Assembly: GCF_030652235.1 (NCBI RefSeq)
Contig: NZ_JAUSBA010000050.1
Location: forward strand, 38,403-102,402
Origin: Cypionkella sp.
GTDB taxonomy: Bacteria; Pseudomonadota; Alphaproteobacteria; Rhodobacterales; Rhodobacteraceae
Length of the DNA stretch: 64,000 nucleotides
Reading direction: 5' to 3'
Of the stretch, positions 9,006-17,906 are shown piece by piece; position 1 is the stretch's first letter, and each line of letters opens with the position of its first letter. Position numbers and translations under genes: made by a program. Below the pieces are notes generated by a model. It was not told the origin of the DNA. It did not search any database and worked only from the letters and a program-made list of their open reading frames with translations.

Positions 9006-9722
9006 CTATCGCAGCATCATCGGACCGGCGAAAAATCCCTCGATCGCCTTGGACACCACCTCAGGCTGCTCCAAGCTCGCCAGATGCCCGGCGGCCTCGA
9101 TCACCAAAAGCTTGCCATAGGGCATCAGATTGGCGGTGAATTCCTGCCTGCGCATCGGCACCAATGTATCGGCCTCTCCCGCGATCACCAGCACCGGCAG
9201 CTTCACGCGGCGCATGGTTTTCTGCTGATCGGGCCTACGTTGCAGGGCGCGCGATTGACGCAGGAACACGCCCTCCCCCAGACCCAGCGCCATATCCTGC
9301 ACCAAAGCCATGATCTCGTCGCGCCAATCTGCCTCGACAATGGCCGACAACGGAATTTCCTGCCGCATCGCTTCAGCCAAGCGGCCCGATTTCGCGGCAA
9401 CAATCCGGGCTTCGCGGGCAGCGGCGGCTTGCGGCGGCTCTGACAACGGATCGGTTGCCATCAGCACCACACGGGTGACGCGCTCAGGGAGACGCCGGAT
9501 CAGATCCAGCGCAATATCGCCGCCCAAGCCATGGCCCAGCAGCGCGAATTTCTCGGGAAGACCGGGCAGCATGGCCTCTGACATCTGCTCCACCGTCTCG
9601 CCCTTGGTCGGCAGCACCACCTGCATCGCCCGCGCCGCCCCTAAGCGCACCATCTGCGGCAAAAACAGCCGCGCATCGGCCATCAGGCCGGGGATCAACA
9701 CAAGGGGTTCGGGGTGCGGCAT
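9006..9722 (-). CDS. Alpha/beta hydrolase-fold protein with altered nucleophile box
   Basis: A 238-residue protein of the alpha/beta hydrolase fold: oxyanion segment LVLIPGLMADARLF at the start, a nucleophile-elbow position, an acid strand (LVIAGEADTLVP) and a late His (EAAGHLASLEQP). At the elbow it reads LLGHGLGGDI, so residue 65 is Gly where these enzymes have Ser. It may therefore be a non-catalytic member, or use another residue. The ATG at 9722 overlaps the stop of the upstream hydrolase gene by one base (TGATG), so the two are translationally coupled. Substrate unknown. Confidence 0.85.
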   Translation of the reverse strand: MPHPEPLVLIPGLMADARLFLPQMVRLGAARAMQVVLPTKGETVEQMSEAMLPGLPEKFALLGHGLGGDIALDLIRRLPERVTRVVLMATDPLSEPPQAAAAREARIVAAKSGRLAEAMRQEIPLSAIVEADWRDEIMALVQDMALGLGEGVFLRQSRALQRRPDQQKTMRRVKLPVLVIAGEADTLVPMRRQEFTANLMPYGKLLVIEAAGHLASLEQPEVVSKAIEGFFAGPMMLR

Positions 9723-10477
9723 CAGTTTGTAGCTTTCAGCACATCGGCAATCGCGTCTGTGATCAACGACAGGCAAGCGGGGGTAGAAAAGCGGTGGTCT
9801 GCGCCTTTCACCAGTGTCAGGCGGATATCGCCTCCCGTGGCATGATCCAGCAGGCGCAGCGCAACCGAGGGCGGCACGTCAATGTCATCGGTGCCTTGCA
9901 GCAGGCGGGTGGGGAAATTCAGCGTCAAAGCCGTGCGCAGAACCAGCCGATTGCGACCCTCGTTGATCAGGCGGCGGGTGATTACATAAGGCGCGTCAGA
10001 GTATTCTGACGGCAGCGCGATCTGACCTTTATTCATGATTTCAGCGCGTTGGGCATCGGTAAAATCAGCCCACATGGAATCTTCGGTGAAATCTGGCGCG
10101 GCCGCGATGCCGACAAGCCCTGCAATCCGTGCCGGAATCGCCAGTGCCACCAACAGCGAAATCCACCCCCCCATGGAGGACCCAACCAGCACAAGCGGCC
10201 CCGAAGTCACCGCCCCAATCACAGCAAGCGCATCCTCAAGCCAATCGCCTATCGCGCCATCAAGGAAATCACCCGATGACACCCCATGCCCTGAATAATC
10301 CAACCGCAGGAAAGCCCGCCCCGTAGCCTCGGCCCAATCCTGCAAATACACCGCCTTGGTCCCGGTCATATCCGACTTGAAGCCGCCCAGAAACACCACG
10401 CAAGGCCCCTGCCCTTTGGTGAAATGATAGGCAATCCGGCGGCCCTGAGGCGTCGTCAACTGATGCGGTTCGGTCAT
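9722..10477 (-). CDS. Alpha/beta hydrolase (serine hydrolase)
   Basis: A 251-residue serine hydrolase resembling the ABHD10-like acyl-protein thioesterase/carboxylesterase group. It has the nucleophile elbow VGSSMGGW (Ser near residue 99), the acid residue in LLQGTDDIDVP and the His in GADHRFS. No signal peptide is visible, so it is cytoplasmic. It is followed, with a one-base overlap, by a second hydrolase-fold gene that lacks the nucleophile serine, which suggests a two-protein unit. It lies near the PHA genes, but no PHA-specific feature was seen. Confidence 0.85.
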   Translation of the reverse strand: MTEPHQLTTPQGRRIAYHFTKGQGPCVVFLGGFKSDMTGTKAVYLQDWAEATGRAFLRLDYSGHGVSSGDFLDGAIGDWLEDALAVIGAVTSGPLVLVGSSMGGWISLLVALAIPARIAGLVGIAAAPDFTEDSMWADFTDAQRAEIMNKGQIALPSEYSDAPYVITRRLINEGRNRLVLRTALTLNFPTRLLQGTDDIDVPPSVALRLLDHATGGDIRLTLVKGADHRFSTPACLSLITDAIADVLKATN

Positions 10478-10602
10478 GCTGCCTCACTTTTTCTTCACCT
10501 TAGCCGCCTGCGGTTGACAAGGCCACGGGCGATAGGCAAAACCCCGCTCACATAACCCGCAACCGGGCGTTTCGTAGGCGCCAAAACGACGAGGAGGACG
10601 AT

Positions 10603-12549
10603 ATGTCCCAGATTTCGCTTACATTCCCTGATGGCAACAAGCGCGATTACGCCGCTGGCGTGACGGGTGCCGAGGTGGCCGCGTCAATCTCGACCAGCTT
10701 GGCAAAAAAGGCGATCTCCGCCACGATCAACGGCGCGCATTCCGATCTGCAATGGCCGATCCACAGCGATTCGAGCATCGCTATCCACACGCTTTCCGAT
10801 GACGTGCAGGCGCTGGAGCTGATCCGCCACGACGCCGCCCATATCATGGCGCGCGCGGTTCAGGAAATCTGGCCGGATGTGAAAGTCACCATCGGCCCGG
10901 TCCGTGATTACGGCTGGTTCTATGATTTCGACCGCGCCGAGCCGTTCACGCCGGAAGACCTTGGCCAGATTGAGGCCAAGATGAAGCAAATCATCAACGC
11001 CCGCGATCCGGTGAAAACCGAAGTCTGGGACCGCGCCCGCGCAATCAAATTCTACGAGGACAAGAACGAGCCGTTCAAGGTCGAGCTGATCAACCGCATT
11101 CCGCCCGGCGAAGATCTGCGGATGTATTGGCACGGGCCTTGGCAGGACTTCTGCCGTGGCCCGCATTTCGCACACACCGGCCAAGTCCCCGCCGACGCCT
11201 TCAAGCTGACGCATGTGGCCGGGGCCTATTGGCTCGGCGATGCCAGTCGCCCCATGCTGCAACGCATCTATGGGCTTGCGTTCAAGAACCGCGACGAACT
11301 GAAAGCCCACATGACGATGCTGGAGGAGGCCGCCAAACGCGACCACCGCAAGCTGGGCCGCGAGATGGACCTGTTCCACATCCAAGATGAAGCCCCCGGC
11401 ATGGTGTTCTGGCACCCGCATGGCTGGACGATTTACCGTCAGTTGGAAGACTACATGCGCGGCCGTCAAAAGGCAGCGGGCTACAAAGAAATCAAGACGC
11501 CACAAGTGGTTGACCGCGTGCTGTGGGAGAAATCCGGCCATTGGGAAGCCTACCGCGAGAACATGTTCATCGTCGAGGTTGACGAGGATGGCGCGAAGGA
11601 AAAGCGCATCAACGCGCTGAAACCGATGAACTGCCCGTGCCATGTGCAGATCTTCAACCAAGGTTTGAAATCCTACCGCGACCTTCCCTTGCGCTTGGCG
11701 GAGTTCGGATCGTGCCATCGTTACGAATCTTCCGGCTCGATGCACGGCCTGATGCGGGTGCGTGGCTTTACCCAAGACGATGCGCATATCTTCTGCACCG
11801 AAGATCAGATCGGCAGCGAGTGCGAGGCCTTCATCAAACTGCTGGCATCGGTCTATAAAGACCTTGGCTTTGACGGCTTTGAGATCAAATTTTCCACCCG
11901 CCCGGATGTCCGCATCGGCTCGGATGAGACATGGGATAAGGTCGAGAGCATGTTAGAGGCCGCGATCAAGGCTACAGGCGTGGCCTATGAGGTCGATCCC
12001 GGTGAAGGCGCGTTTTACGGCCCGAAGCTTGACTTCAAACTGACCGACGCGATTGGTCGCAAATGGCAATGCGGCACCTTCCAGGTTGACCCCAACCTGC
12101 CAGTGCGGCTGGACGCGGAATATGTTGGCGAAGATGGCGCAAAGCACCGCCCCTATATGCTGCACCGCGCGATTTTAGGGTCTTTCGAGCGGTTTATCGG
12201 CATCCTGATCGAAAACTACGCCGGAAAACTGCCGTTCTGGCTGGCACCGCGTCAGGTCGTGGTGGCCGCGATCGTCTCAGATGCCGACCCGTTCGTGCAT
12301 GAAATCACCAATGCGCTGATCAAGGCTGGCGTCCGGGCAGAGGCTGACACCCGCAATGAGAAGATCAACTACAAGGTGCGCGAACATTCGGTTGGCAAGG
12401 TTCCGGTAATCCTCGCTGTGGGGATGAAAGAGGTCGAGGACCGCACGGTTTCAGTGCGGCGTCTTGGTGACAACCGCACCGAGACGATCAGCTTGGATCA
12501 GGCTTTGGCCGAGTTTGGCTTTGCCGCCCTGCCGCCCTCGGGGCACTAA
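10603..12549 (+). CDS. thrS: Threonyl-tRNA synthetase
   Basis: Class II synthetase that charges tRNA-Thr. The 648 residues hold an N-terminal TGS domain (1-62), the second additional (editing) domain with [10 protein letters not shown] near residue 75, the catalytic core with PMNCPCH (zinc-binding Cys near residue 345) and [19 protein letters not shown] (motif 2 region), motif 3 around [11 protein letters not shown], and the C-terminal anticodon domain ([11 protein letters not shown] onward). GAGGAGGA precedes the ATG. A strong hairpin follows. Full-length and intact. Confidence 0.98.
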   Translation: MSQISLTFPDGNKRDYAAGVTGAEVAASISTSLAKKAISATINGAHSDLQWPIHSDSSIAIHTLSDDVQALELIRHDAAHIMARAVQEIWPDVKVTIGPVRDYGWFYDFDRAEPFTPEDLGQIEAKMKQIINARDPVKTEVWDRARAIKFYEDKNEPFKVELINRIPPGEDLRMYWHGPWQDFCRGPHFAHTGQVPADAFKLTHVAGAYWLGDASRPMLQRIYGLAFKNRDELKAHMTMLEEAAKRDHRKLGREMDLFHIQDEAPGMVFWHPHGWTIYRQLEDYMRGRQKAAGYKEIKTPQVVDRVLWEKSGHWEAYRENMFIVEVDEDGAKEKRINALKPMNCPCHVQIFNQGLKSYRDLPLRLAEFGSCHRYESSGSMHGLMRVRGFTQDDAHIFCTEDQIGSECEAFIKLLASVYKDLGFDGFEIKFSTRPDVRIGSDETWDKVESMLEAAIKATGVAYEVDPGEGAFYGPKLDFKLTDAIGRKWQCGTFQVDPNLPVRLDAEYVGEDGAKHRPYMLHRAILGSFERFIGILIENYAGKLPFWLAPRQVVVAAIVSDADPFVHEITNALIKAGVRAEADTRNEKINYKVREHSVGKVPVILAVGMKEVEDRTVSVRRLGDNRTETISLDQALAEFGFAALPPSGH

Positions 12550-12579
12550 AACTCTGGCCAATTTCACATTGGTCTGAAC

Positions 12580-12632
12580 ACTCCCGCCGGAGGCATCCAG
12601 ATCTGCCTCAGAAGCCTCCGGTGGGAGTATTT
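12580..12632 (+). terminator. Terminator of thrS
   Basis: Fifteen-base arms (ACTCCCGCCGGAGGC and GCCTCCGGTGGGAGT, with one G-T pair) separated by about 19 nt, then ATTTTAG. The right arm and tail (GGGAGTATTTT) resemble the start of the dispersed tail repeats described elsewhere in this window. Confidence 0.75.
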
Positions 12633-12703
12633 TAGAAAGAGCAAATCCAAGACGCGGCAGCTCCGCCGAGCGGTGGCTCGATCCCGCCCGAGGTGGCCCC
12701 TGT

Positions 12704-13099
12704 TTAATGGGCATCCGGTTGCCGTGCGGCCAGTGCGAACACGCCGCCAAGGCCGCACATCGCAATCGGGAACATCGTGAAGACGTTGAATCCGAAGGCG
12801 ACATAGATGCCCACCGCAGCCGCCAGCATGAGAACGCCTGCCGGAATATTCTGCGACCGCGCCATCGCAGCACCCGCAATCGCAAGGATAGGCGCCAGAA
12901 AGCTTGCCATTTTGATCACCATCGGATGATCGACTTGCTTGCCAATATCGCCAATGGCGCCGTGGCTCGCGACAAACTCGGTGTAGCCATAGCCGAAAAA
13001 CCCAACAATCATGGCCAAAACGCCGCCAATCAGGCCTAAAGTCAGTGCTGCGTTTCTCACCCGAATCTCCGTGCTTGATTTTCGCCTAAGGTTTGGCAT
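12704..13099 (-). CDS. Small four-helix membrane protein, function unknown
   Basis: A 131-residue inner-membrane protein with four hydrophobic helices (about residues 17-40, 60-77, 86-104 and 107-125) and a basic, hydrophilic N-terminus (MPNLRRKSSTEIR). It may belong to the DUF4064-like small membrane proteins, but no motif proves this. ATG 13099 is preferred because the longer upstream reading would run through the cold-shock promoter region. It is divergent from the cold-shock gene, whose start is 110 nt away, and convergent with thrS. Confidence 0.7.
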   Translation of the reverse strand: MPNLRRKSSTEIRVRNAALTLGLIGGVLAMIVGFFGYGYTEFVASHGAIGDIGKQVDHPMVIKMASFLAPILAIAGAAMARSQNIPAGVLMLAAAVGIYVAFGFNVFTMFPIAMCGLGGVFALAARQPDAH

Positions 13100-13208
13100 G
13101 ATTTCATCAGTGACGACAGACTTTCTGAACGCCTGCTTGGCCCGAAAGACCTGGATTGCACGGCCCGGGGTAATATCGCCTCGGGGGGGTTGAGATAGGA
13201 GAGACGGC

Positions 13209-13415
13209 ATGCCAACCGGCACCGTAAAATGGTTCAACAGCACGAAGGGCTACGGCTTTATTGCGCCCGATGATGGCGGGAAGGATATCTTCGTTCACAT
13301 CTCGGCAGTCGAGCGCGCCGGATTGAAAAGCCTGAACGACAACCAGAAAATCGGCTTCGAGCTGCAATCTGGTCGTGATGGCAAGGAATCCGCAGGAGAT
13401 CTGCGCTTGCTATAA
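13209..13415 (+). CDS. cspA: Cold-shock domain protein
   Basis: A 68-residue CspA-type RNA/DNA chaperone made of a single cold-shock domain. RNP1 is KGYGFIAP (residues 14-21) and RNP2 is DIFVHIS (residues 27-33). The ribosome site GATAGGAGA precedes the ATG. The gene is monocistronic: divergent from a membrane protein gene and followed at once by a hairpin terminator. Which paralogue it is, and whether it is cold-induced, cannot be told. Confidence 0.93.
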   Translation: MPTGTVKWFNSTKGYGFIAPDDGGKDIFVHISAVERAGLKSLNDNQKIGFELQSGRDGKESAGDLRLL

Positions 13416-13421
13416 GGTCTG

Positions 13422-13447
13422 AAAGCGGCCCTTTCGGGGGCCGTTTT
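13422..13447 (+). terminator. Terminator of the cold-shock gene
   Basis: CGGCCC and GGGCCG pair around a TTTC-type loop and are followed by TTTTCC, directly after the stop codon and before the convergent ArsC-like gene. Confidence 0.75.
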
Positions 13448-13449
13448 CC

Positions 13450-13773
13450 TTACAGCAGGGCCGCTTGCACCGCATCATCCCAGCCGAGGTAGAACTTGCC
13501 ATCGGCGTCAATCACTGGTCGTTTCATCACTGCGGGTTGGGCTGCGATTTGTGCCTCGGGGTCAGAGACTTTCAGGAAATCGTTTAAACCGCGATAGGTG
13601 GTGGATTGCTTGTTCACCGCGCGATCACCAAATTCGATCACGATCTTGTCGATCTCGGCCTCGGAAAGCGGCTGCGCCCGGATGTCGCGGAAGGTGACGT
13701 CGCGACCTGCGGTCTTAAGCGCTTTCAGGGCTTTCTTGCAAGTGTCGCAGGTGGAAATGCCGTAAAGGATCAT
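13450..13773 (-). CDS. ArsC/Spx-family thioredoxin-fold protein
   Basis: A 107-residue protein of the ArsC/Spx/YffB family with the redox motif STCDTCKKA (CxxC at residues 9-12) and the late RPVIDADGKFYLGWD segment typical of YffB-type members (the R is kept). Annotation as arsenate reductase is common but no arsenic gene is nearby, so the function stays open. Its ATG overlaps the stop of the upstream DUF2177-like gene (ATGA), giving a two-gene operon. Confidence 0.85.
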   Translation of the reverse strand: MILYGISTCDTCKKALKALKTAGRDVTFRDIRAQPLSEAEIDKIVIEFGDRAVNKQSTTYRGLNDFLKVSDPEAQIAAQPAVMKRPVIDADGKFYLGWDDAVQAALL

Positions 13774-14174
13774 TGCAGGCCTTTGAATATCAGCTTGGTG
13801 AGATACACGCCGCCCCAAGCTGAGAACGCCGTTAGGAAGGTGCCCCAGATCAGGTCGGTGGCGACCATCTCGGGGCTCCACGCCTTCATAATCGCGTAGC
13901 TGGTGAATTCATAGGTGCCGTAGGCCATTGCGCCCACGATCGCGGCAGGCAGGAACACCGGAGTGTCGGATTTCAGACCAGGGATTGAGATCAGGTATAA
14001 GAGGCCCGCGACATAGGCGGCGTAGAAAGCGGCGGCGGGAAGGTAGCGGATCTCGGTTAGCAGTTGGTCACCCAGATTGCGGCGAAACAGCGGCTGCATG
14101 TGGAGGGTCAGCATCACCGCGTCGAGGATCAGGAAGATCAGCGCGGTCAGGATGTAGAGGGTGATGATTTGCAT
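13770..14174 (-). CDS. DUF2177-family membrane protein
   Basis: A 134-residue inner-membrane protein with four hydrophobic helices; the pattern LDAVMLTLHM near the first helix and AMAYGTYEFTSYAIMKAWS in the third match the DUF2177 family, whose role is unknown. AAAGGAGA lies in front of ATG 14174. It is the first gene of a pair with the ArsC-like protein, joined by a four-base overlap. Copy B of the hairpin element lies 60 nt upstream, in the divergent region shared with the CDP-alcohol phosphatidyltransferase gene. Confidence 0.85.
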   Translation of the reverse strand: MQIITLYILTALIFLILDAVMLTLHMQPLFRRNLGDQLLTEIRYLPAAAFYAAYVAGLLYLISIPGLKSDTPVFLPAAIVGAMAYGTYEFTSYAIMKAWSPEMVATDLIWGTFLTAFSAWGGVYLTKLIFKGLQ

Positions 14175-14233
14175 GGGGCTCTCCTTTAGTGAATAATTAG
14201 AGTGCGGCATGAATTTGGGAAGGGGTCGCGGAT

Positions 14234-14272
14234 GGTCCCAACTCGGGACCTTTTATTTGTCTTTTATATCAA
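14234..14272 (-). repeat. 40-bp hairpin element, copy B
   Basis: On the minus strand: TTGATAT, an A-rich middle, then GGTCCCGAGTTGGGACC. It lies upstream of both divergent genes (starts at 14174 and 14403), so here it is not a terminator for a convergent pair, unlike copy A. Confidence 0.75.
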
Positions 14273-14402
14273 TGCGTTGATATACGTGAATTAATGAAAA
14301 ATTAAATCTTTGCCGCCGGACTCACGTTTTTGACATCTGATTGAAAGATGAAGCACAAACACGGCCAAGTCCCTATGCTGGTGCGGAATGTGGGGAGCAG
14401 GC

Positions 14403-15008
14403 ATGATAGACGCGAAACTTTTGCCGTTGCAGAACTGGCTGTTGCGGGGGCCCGCGCGGGTGCTGGCGAGGTGGGTTTCGGCGGATCAGGTCTCGCTGGC
14501 CGGATTTGCTTTAGGCGCGCTGGCGGTGCCGGCTTTGGCGTTTGGGTTTTATGGACTGGCGCTGGTTTTGCTGGCGCTGAACCGGGTGGCGGATGGCTTG
14601 GATGGTGCTGTGGCGCGGATCAACCGGCCGACAGATCGCGGGGCTTTCTTGGATATCGCGCTGGATTTCGTGTTTTACGCGCTGTTTCCACTGGGGTTTG
14701 CTTTGGCTGATCCGGGCGGCAACGCCCTGCCTGCCGCGGTGCTGATCGCCAGTTTTGTCGGCACCGGATCGTCGTTTCTGGCTTTTGCCAGCATTGCGGC
14801 GCGGCGGGGGATGCAGGCGGCTGATTATCCCAGCAAAGGGATTTATTACCTTGGTGGCTTGACCGAAGGCTTTGAAACGATTGCGATCTTCACCTTGATG
14901 GCGCTAAATCCGGCGTGGTTCTCTGTGCTGGCTTATGGCTATGCGCTTGCCTGCTGTCTGACCACGGGCTTGCGTTGGCGGATGGGCTGGCAAGCCTTTG
15001 CCTCGTAA
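14403..15008 (+). CDS. CDP-alcohol phosphatidyltransferase family protein (YnjF-like)
   Basis: A 201-residue, five- to six-helix membrane enzyme of the CDP-alcohol phosphatidyltransferase family, which joins a CDP-lipid to an alcohol. The family signature is complete at residues about 64-89: ADGLDGAVAR followed by GAFLDIALD, giving all four Asp residues. ATG 14403 follows GGGAGCAGG. The alcohol substrate is unknown. In E. coli the related ynjF lies in the same cluster as ynjBCD, and here too the YnjBCD-like transporter follows directly, so the link seems conserved. Confidence 0.85.
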   Translation: MIDAKLLPLQNWLLRGPARVLARWVSADQVSLAGFALGALAVPALAFGFYGLALVLLALNRVADGLDGAVARINRPTDRGAFLDIALDFVFYALFPLGFALADPGGNALPAAVLIASFVGTGSSFLAFASIAARRGMQAADYPSKGIYYLGGLTEGFETIAIFTLMALNPAWFSVLAYGYALACCLTTGLRWRMGWQAFAS

Positions 15009-15063
15009 GCTGCGCGGGCTATACCCTGCTGATATGATATGAATTTCTAAGATTGGAGTTACC

Positions 15064-16248
15064 ATGAAACTGCCGCTGGTTGCCGCCCTTGGGCTGCTGT
15101 TTGCCACCCCTGCGCTTGCCGATTGGGCGCAGACTTTGGCCGAGGCGAAGGGCCAGACGGTGTATTTCAACGCCTGGGGCGGCGATGCGCGCACCAATGC
15201 GTTTATCGCTTGGGTGGGTGCCCAAACCGAGGCGCAATATGGCGTGAAGGTGGAGCAGGTGAAGCTGACCGACACGGCCGAGGCGGTGACTCGGGTGATT
15301 TCGGAAAAGGCGGCGGGGCAAGACACGGGTGGCTCGGTCGATCTGATCTGGATCAATGGGCCGAATTTTCTGGCAATGAAGGATCAAGGTTTGTTGCATG
15401 GGCCGTTTGTGGCCGATTTGCCGAATGCGCAGTATCTGGATTTGGCGACTTCGTCGGCGGCTTCGGTGGATTTTACGGTGCCGGTCGAGGGCATGGAAAG
15501 CCCGTGGCGGCTGGCGAAGTTTGTGTTCAGCTATGACAGTGCCAAGGTGGCAGAGGTGCCTGGCGATATGGCCGGATTTGTCGATTGGGCGGCGGCGCAT
15601 CAGGGCCGGATGACGCATCCGGACCCGTCGAATTTCATGGGGGCGACGTTTTTGAAGCAGGCGTTGATTGAACTGGCCCCCGATCCTGCTGTGTTGCAGC
15701 AGCCGGTGACCGACGCGGCGTTTGCCACGGCGACGGTGCCGTTGTGGGCGTGGTATGACGCGTTGCGGCCGAACCTGTGGCAAGGCGGGGCGACGTTTCC
15801 GGCAAGTGGCGAGGTGCAAAGCCAGATGCTGAACGATGGCGAGGTGGATATCTCGATGTCGTTTGATCCGGCCTCAACTGCGGCGGCGATTGCCGAGGGG
15901 ACTTTGCCAGCGACGGCGCGGGTGTTCGTGCCGAAAGCGGGCAGCATTGGCAATATCAGCTTTGTGGCGATCCCGTACAACGCGGCCCATGCGGCGGGGG
16001 CGGAAGTGGTGGCGAACTTTCTGCTAGAGCCTGCGACCCAAGCGCATATGCAGGATATTACGGTTTTGGGCTCGTTTGCGGTGCTGGACCCGGCGCGGCT
16101 GGATGATGCGGGCAAGGCCAGGTTTGCGGCTTTGCCAAAGGCTGACGCCCTGCCCGCGCTGGAGGATCTGGGGCCGGTACTGTTGGAGCCGCATGCCAGC
16201 TGGATGACGCGTTTGGTCGCAGAATGGGCCAAGCGTTACACCAAGTGA
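15064..16248 (+). CDS. ynjB: ABC transporter substrate-binding protein (YnjB-like)
   Basis: A 394-residue periplasmic binding protein with a clear Sec signal peptide (MKLPLVAALGLLFATPALA, cleavage after residue 19). The mature part is a two-lobe binding protein of the YnjB/thiamine-binding-like group (FNAWGGDARTNAF near the N-terminus, DLIWINGPNFLAM near residue 95). The cargo of YnjBCD is not established. Its stop overlaps the start region of the permease gene, and ATPase follows, so these form one operon, probably with the upstream YnjF-like gene 55 nt away. Confidence 0.87.
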   Translation: MKLPLVAALGLLFATPALADWAQTLAEAKGQTVYFNAWGGDARTNAFIAWVGAQTEAQYGVKVEQVKLTDTAEAVTRVISEKAAGQDTGGSVDLIWINGPNFLAMKDQGLLHGPFVADLPNAQYLDLATSSAASVDFTVPVEGMESPWRLAKFVFSYDSAKVAEVPGDMAGFVDWAAAHQGRMTHPDPSNFMGATFLKQALIELAPDPAVLQQPVTDAAFATATVPLWAWYDALRPNLWQGGATFPASGEVQSQMLNDGEVDISMSFDPASTAAAIAEGTLPATARVFVPKAGSIGNISFVAIPYNAAHAAGAEVVANFLLEPATQAHMQDITVLGSFAVLDPARLDDAGKARFAALPKADALPALEDLGPVLLEPHASWMTRLVAEWAKRYTK

Positions 16249-17906
16249 GCCGCTTGCGTGGCGCGGTTTTGGCGGTGGTGCTGCTGGGGCTGATCGCGCC
16301 GATTTTGGTGGGATTGGCCGAAACCGCGCGCGCGGCGTTTGGGGTGTTGCCTGCTTTGGGGTTGAACGCATGGTCGCTGAAGCCGTGGCGGATGCTGTTT
16401 GCGCAGCCGGGGTTTGGCAGCAGTCTGCGGTTGAGTGTGGTGACCGGGCTGGGATCGACCCTGATCGCGCTGGCCTTGGCGGTGGGGTTTTGTGCCGCGG
16501 CACCGGGGCGGATGCGGTGGCTGCCACCCTTTCTGGCCGTGCCGCACGCGGCGATGGCGGTGGGGTTGGCGTTTGTTTTGGCGCCCTCGGGCTGGATCGC
16601 ACGGGCTTTGGCACCGGTGATGGGATGGGTTCAGCCGCCCGATATCGCCTCGGTGCATGACGCTTGGGGACTGGCGCTGATGCTGGGGCTGGTGGTGAAA
16701 GAGCTGCCGTTCTTGCTGTTGGTGATGGCATCGGGGCTGAGCCAGCTTCCCGTGGCCCGGCAGATCGCCGTCGGGCGGGCGATGGGCTATGGGCCGGGGG
16801 TGGCGTGGATCAAGCTGATCTTGCCGCAGCTTTGGCCGCTGATCCGGCTGCCGGTTTGGGTGGTGCTGGCTTACGGTGTGTCGGTGGTGGATATGGCGAT
16901 CATTCTGGGCCCGTCAAACCCGCCGACATTGGCCGTGGCGGTGCTGCGCTGGTTTAGTGCGGCAGATGTGGCGATGATCCTGCCCGCCTCGGCAGGGGCA
17001 TTGCTGCAAGCGGGGCTGGTGGTGGGCTGTATTGCAGTGCTGTGGGGTGCAGAGGGCGTGCTGCGCGTTGTGGGTCGTTGGTGGTTGCGGCGCGGGGGGC
17101 GGGGGATGTCTTGGGCACCGGGTTTGCAACTGGCACGGGTTGGGGTTTGGGGTCTGATCGGGTTGGCTGCGGTGGCGCTGCTGTCGCTGATGGTGTGGTC
17201 GCTGGCCTGGCGCTGGTCTTATCCGATGATCTGGCCGGAAGCGTGGTCGGGCGGGATTTGGATGCGCGCTGACTGGGGTAAAGCCCTGATAAATACACTT
17301 GTTTTGGCGGGCGTCACGGTGGTGCTGTCGCTGCTGTTGGCGGTGTTCTGGTTGGAGGCGGAAGAAAACCTCACGCGTGCAGCTTGGGCCGAAGCGTTGA
17401 TTTATCTGCCACTGCTGATACCGCAGATTGGCTTTCTTTATGGGCTGAACGTGGTGTTTTTACGGGCTGGCATTTCGGGCGGTTACGGCGCGGTGGTCTG
17501 GGCGCAGGCATTGTTCGTGTTTCCCTATGTGATGATCGCTTTGTCAGAGCCTTGGCGGGCGTTGGATGCGCGGTTGCTGCGGCTGGCGGCGGCGTTGGGC
17601 GCGGGGCGCTGGCGACGGTTGATCGCGCTGCGCTTGCCGATGCTGCTGGGGCCGATCCTGACCGCGGCTGCGATTGGGGTGGCGGTGTCGGTGGCGCAAT
17701 ATCTGCCGACGCTGTTCTTGGGCGCGGGGCGGATTGCGACACTGACAACCGAGGCGGTGACGTTGTCTTCCGGCTCGGATCGCCGGGTGACCGGTGTGTA
17801 TGCCAGTCTGCAAGCTGCCCTGCCCTTCGCGGCCTATGGGCTGGCGGCGCTGGTGCCTGCGTGGTGGCATCGCAACCGGCGTGATCTGCGCAGAGGTGGG
17901 GTATGA
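16224..17906 (+). CDS. ynjC: ABC transporter permease, two fused membrane domains (YnjC-like)
   Basis: A 560-residue inner-membrane permease with two tandem binding-protein-dependent transport domains (about residues 60-260 and 335-545), each with an EAA-like loop (AVGRAMGYGPGVAWIKLILP near residue 185; LAAALGAGRWRRLIALRLP near 455). This fused layout and length match YnjC. ATG 16224 overlaps the binding-protein gene by 25 nt; a GTG at 16245 forming a GTGA overlap is an equally good start. ATPase start overlaps its stop (ATGA). Confidence 0.88.
   Translation: MGQALHQVSRLRGAVLAVVLLGLIAPILVGLAETARAAFGVLPALGLNAWSLKPWRMLFAQPGFGSSLRLSVVTGLGSTLIALALAVGFCAAAPGRMRWLPPFLAVPHAAMAVGLAFVLAPSGWIARALAPVMGWVQPPDIASVHDAWGLALMLGLVVKELPFLLLVMASGLSQLPVARQIAVGRAMGYGPGVAWIKLILPQLWPLIRLPVWVVLAYGVSVVDMAIILGPSNPPTLAVAVLRWFSAADVAMILPASAGALLQAGLVVGCIAVLWGAEGVLRVVGRWWLRRGGRGMSWAPGLQLARVGVWGLIGLAAVALLSLMVWSLAWRWSYPMIWPEAWSGGIWMRADWGKALINTLVLAGVTVVLSLLLAVFWLEAEENLTRAAWAEALIYLPLLIPQIGFLYGLNVVFLRAGISGGYGAVVWAQALFVFPYVMIALSEPWRALDARLLRLAAALGAGRWRRLIALRLPMLLGPILTAAAIGVAVSVAQYLPTLFLGAGRIATLTTEAVTLSSGSDRRVTGVYASLQAALPFAAYGLAALVPAWWHRNRRDLRRGGV

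Noticed and set aside
10501..10602. T-box or other tRNA-sensing leader in front of thrS
   Set aside because: The leader is only about 100 nt, no specifier loop or T-box consensus is visible, and such leaders are not expected in alphaproteobacteria for this gene.
12633..12703. GC-rich stretch between thrS and the small membrane protein gene, considered as a tRNA
   Set aside because: No acceptor stem, T-loop GGTTCRA or anticodon arm could be drawn. No tRNA was found anywhere in the window.
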